Positions 4,694-5,776 of a stretch of 5,776 bases of DNA are shown in pieces. This DNA comes from CAZSIA01 sp045126355 (GTDB lineage Bacteria > Bacillota_I > Bacilli_A > Acholeplasmatales > Anaeroplasmataceae). The stretch is taken from contig JBGVOE010000088.1 in assembly GCA_045126355.1 (NCBI GenBank), positions 1 to 5,776 of the forward strand, in the 5' to 3' direction. Below the pieces are notes generated by a model that ran no database searches, was not told the DNA's origin, and saw only the letters and a program-made list of their open reading frames with translations. The position numbers and the translations under genes are program-made. Each line of letters starts with the position of its first letter. Positions within the stretch are counted from its first letter, which is position 1.

Positions 4694-5776
4694 ATGAAAA
4701 AGTTATTATTTTATAGAAATTCAGATTTTAGTATAAATAGATATTTCTCTAAGCCACAATTTAAGGCTAGATTATTAGAAGCATCTACTCATGGTAAAGA
4801 TGTCTTTTATAATGAGGTAAGAAAACTTAATAATTGTAGAAACGCTCTTAAAGAACAAGGTGATATTTTTATTAAAGATATCTTTTTACATTATTGGTCT
4901 TCATTCAAATCAAAATACATAAATCAATTATCTCGTCCTGGTATAATAGATTCTATTGAATCTATGATGTCTTGTCATAACTTTGATAATGGTTTTACAT
5001 TTTATCAATGTCCTTCTTGTAATGATTTCTATATGATGGGATTTTCTTGTCATTCTAGATTTTGTTCCTCTTGTGGTCAAAAATATAAAAACCAAAGAAC
5101 TATTAAAGTTAGTGAAAAATGTTTAAACGTTCCTCATAGACAATTCGTTTTTACTGTCCCTTCTCAACTTTGGAAATATTTTAGAATTTATCGTGATGAT
5201 TTATTAAACGTTTTATTTTCTTCAGTTAATGAAACTTTAAACATCGTTTTAGAACACAACGCTCCTATTATATATAAACAAGAAAAAAGACGATTTGGTT
5301 TTATTTGTTTCTTACATACTTTTGGTAGAGATTTAAAATTCTATCCTCACATTCATGTTCTGATCGCTGAAAGATTTTTTAATAAATTTAATCAACTTAA
5401 AAAATATGATTACTTTTCTTTTGATTTTATTAGAAAAACTTTCCAAAATGTTCTTTTCCATAATATCTATCAATACTTCAAAGATGTTGTTAAAGACTAT
5501 ATACTTACTAGAAAAATATATTTACTCTTACAAGATTTAAGAAATACATATAAAGAAGGTTGTTACTTCTATGGTCCTAAACTAAAAAAAGAAATCATCT
5601 CTATTAAAGACACTCAAACACTTACTAACTATATCGCTAGATACGCTTCTCATCCTCCTATCTCTGAAAGAAGAATAGTTAAGGTTGACTACTCTTCTAA
5701 CCAAGTAACTTGGTTTTATGATCCTCATGAAGATGATGATATAAATGACGATGATAAAAAACTTGGTAGACAATAT
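4694..5776 (+). CDS. IS91-family transposase (HUH, Y2), cut by the window edge
   Basis: The first 361 codons of a rolling-circle type transposase that nicks and rejoins single-stranded DNA through tyrosine. After an N-terminal helical part (about residues 1-100), a zinc-binding domain has Cys106-x2-Cys109, then Cys119, His120, Cys124 and Cys127 (CPSCNDF, then SCHSRFCSSCGQ). The metal-binding HUH motif is His219-Ile-His221, in FYPHIHVLI. The catalytic pair is Tyr313 and Tyr317 in YIARYASHPPIS, the YxxxY arrangement of Y2 transposases. All catalytic parts are present and there is no frameshift, so the protein is probably active if the missing C-terminus is intact. The end reached is very acidic (HEDDDINDDD, 347-356). 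In this frame a TGA at 4679 closes upstream reading, and the ATG at 4694 is the first. Three tryptophans are all TGG. The gene diverges from the surface cluster. Confidence 0.9.
   Translation, partial: MKKLLFYRNSDFSINRYFSKPQFKARLLEASTHGKDVFYNEVRKLNNCRNALKEQGDIFIKDIFLHYWSSFKSKYINQLSRPGIIDSIESMMSCHNFDNGFTFYQCPSCNDFYMMGFSCHSRFCSSCGQKYKNQRTIKVSEKCLNVPHRQFVFTVPSQLWKYFRIYRDDLLNVLFSSVNETLNIVLEHNAPIIYKQEKRRFGFICFLHTFGRDLKFYPHIHVLIAERFFNKFNQLKKYDYFSFDFIRKTFQNVLFHNIYQYFKDVVKDYILTRKIYLLLQDLRNTYKEGCYFYGPKLKKEIISIKDTQTLTNYIARYASHPPISERRIVKVDYSSNQVTWFYDPHEDDDINDDDKKLGRQY

Larger units (their letters stand above)
4651..5776 (+). mobile_element. IS91-like insertion element, left part
   Basis: The transposase, the hairpin before it, and the absence of other genes mark the left (terIS) part of an IS91-type element. 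The left limit is uncertain by perhaps 100 bases, and the right end (oriIS, normally next to a GTTC or CTTG target) lies outside the window. The element lies upstream of the surface promoter and does not interrupt the visible operon. Confidence 0.65.

Noticed and set aside
5582..5773. 63-codon minus-strand open frame
   Set aside because: It lies wholly antisense to the transposase catalytic-tyrosine region; the plus-strand frame has clear HUH-Y2 motifs, so this is a shadow.
1..5776. Mycoplasma genetic code (UGA as tryptophan)
   Set aside because: Tryptophan codons checked in the surface protein and transposase are TGG, and all genes read through under the standard code without internal TGA.

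Overview
The window is a low-GC stretch that looks like a bacterium of the Bacilli/Mycoplasmatota side of the Firmicutes. The evidence is the AT-rich base composition, AGA as the usual arginine codon, strong Shine-Dalgarno sites, and homologues of the Bacillus TasA/SipW secretion module. Tryptophan is TGG wherever I checked, no gene is interrupted by TGA, and visible stops are TAA or TAG, so the UGA=Trp mycoplasma code is not indicated. I cannot name the species.

Positions 234-4377 hold a four-gene minus-strand cluster, read from right to left. It encodes a 723-residue surface protein (a TasA/camelysin-like head on a long GLUG/beta-helix body), a 169-residue membrane-anchored TasA-fold protein, a SipW-type (Ser-His) signal peptidase, and a 223-residue TasA-like secreted protein. 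The last three sit in the order tapA-sipW-tasA of the Bacillus subtilis biofilm-fibre operon. The junctions are tight (20-base overlap, then a 1-base gap), and a good intrinsic terminator closes the cluster at 131-184. A second hairpin at 2157-2188 separates the big surface gene from the three-gene module and probably lowers transcription of the latter. The expected picture is that the peptidase matures the TasA-like subunits, which then assemble on the cell surface as a fibre carrying the beta-helix domain.

The most striking site is the promoter region of the surface gene (4448-4531). A perfect TTGACA -35 box and a candidate -10 box are separated by a 21-base spacer that contains an uninterrupted run of ten G. 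This is the architecture of a slipped-strand, phase-variable promoter. Immediately upstream lies an array of GCACAAAA-type repeats at about one DNA helical turn (10-11 bp, one gap of 20), suggesting a multi-site regulator target or curved DNA.

Positions 4651-5776 hold the start of an IS91-family (HUH, Y2) transposase on the plus strand, divergent from the surface cluster and cut by the window edge. It is preceded by a factor-independent terminator and by an extended -10 element placed so that transcription would begin at or next to the ATG, consistent with a leaderless, read-through-protected transposase gene. Positions 1-130 are very AT-rich and hold no gene that I can support.
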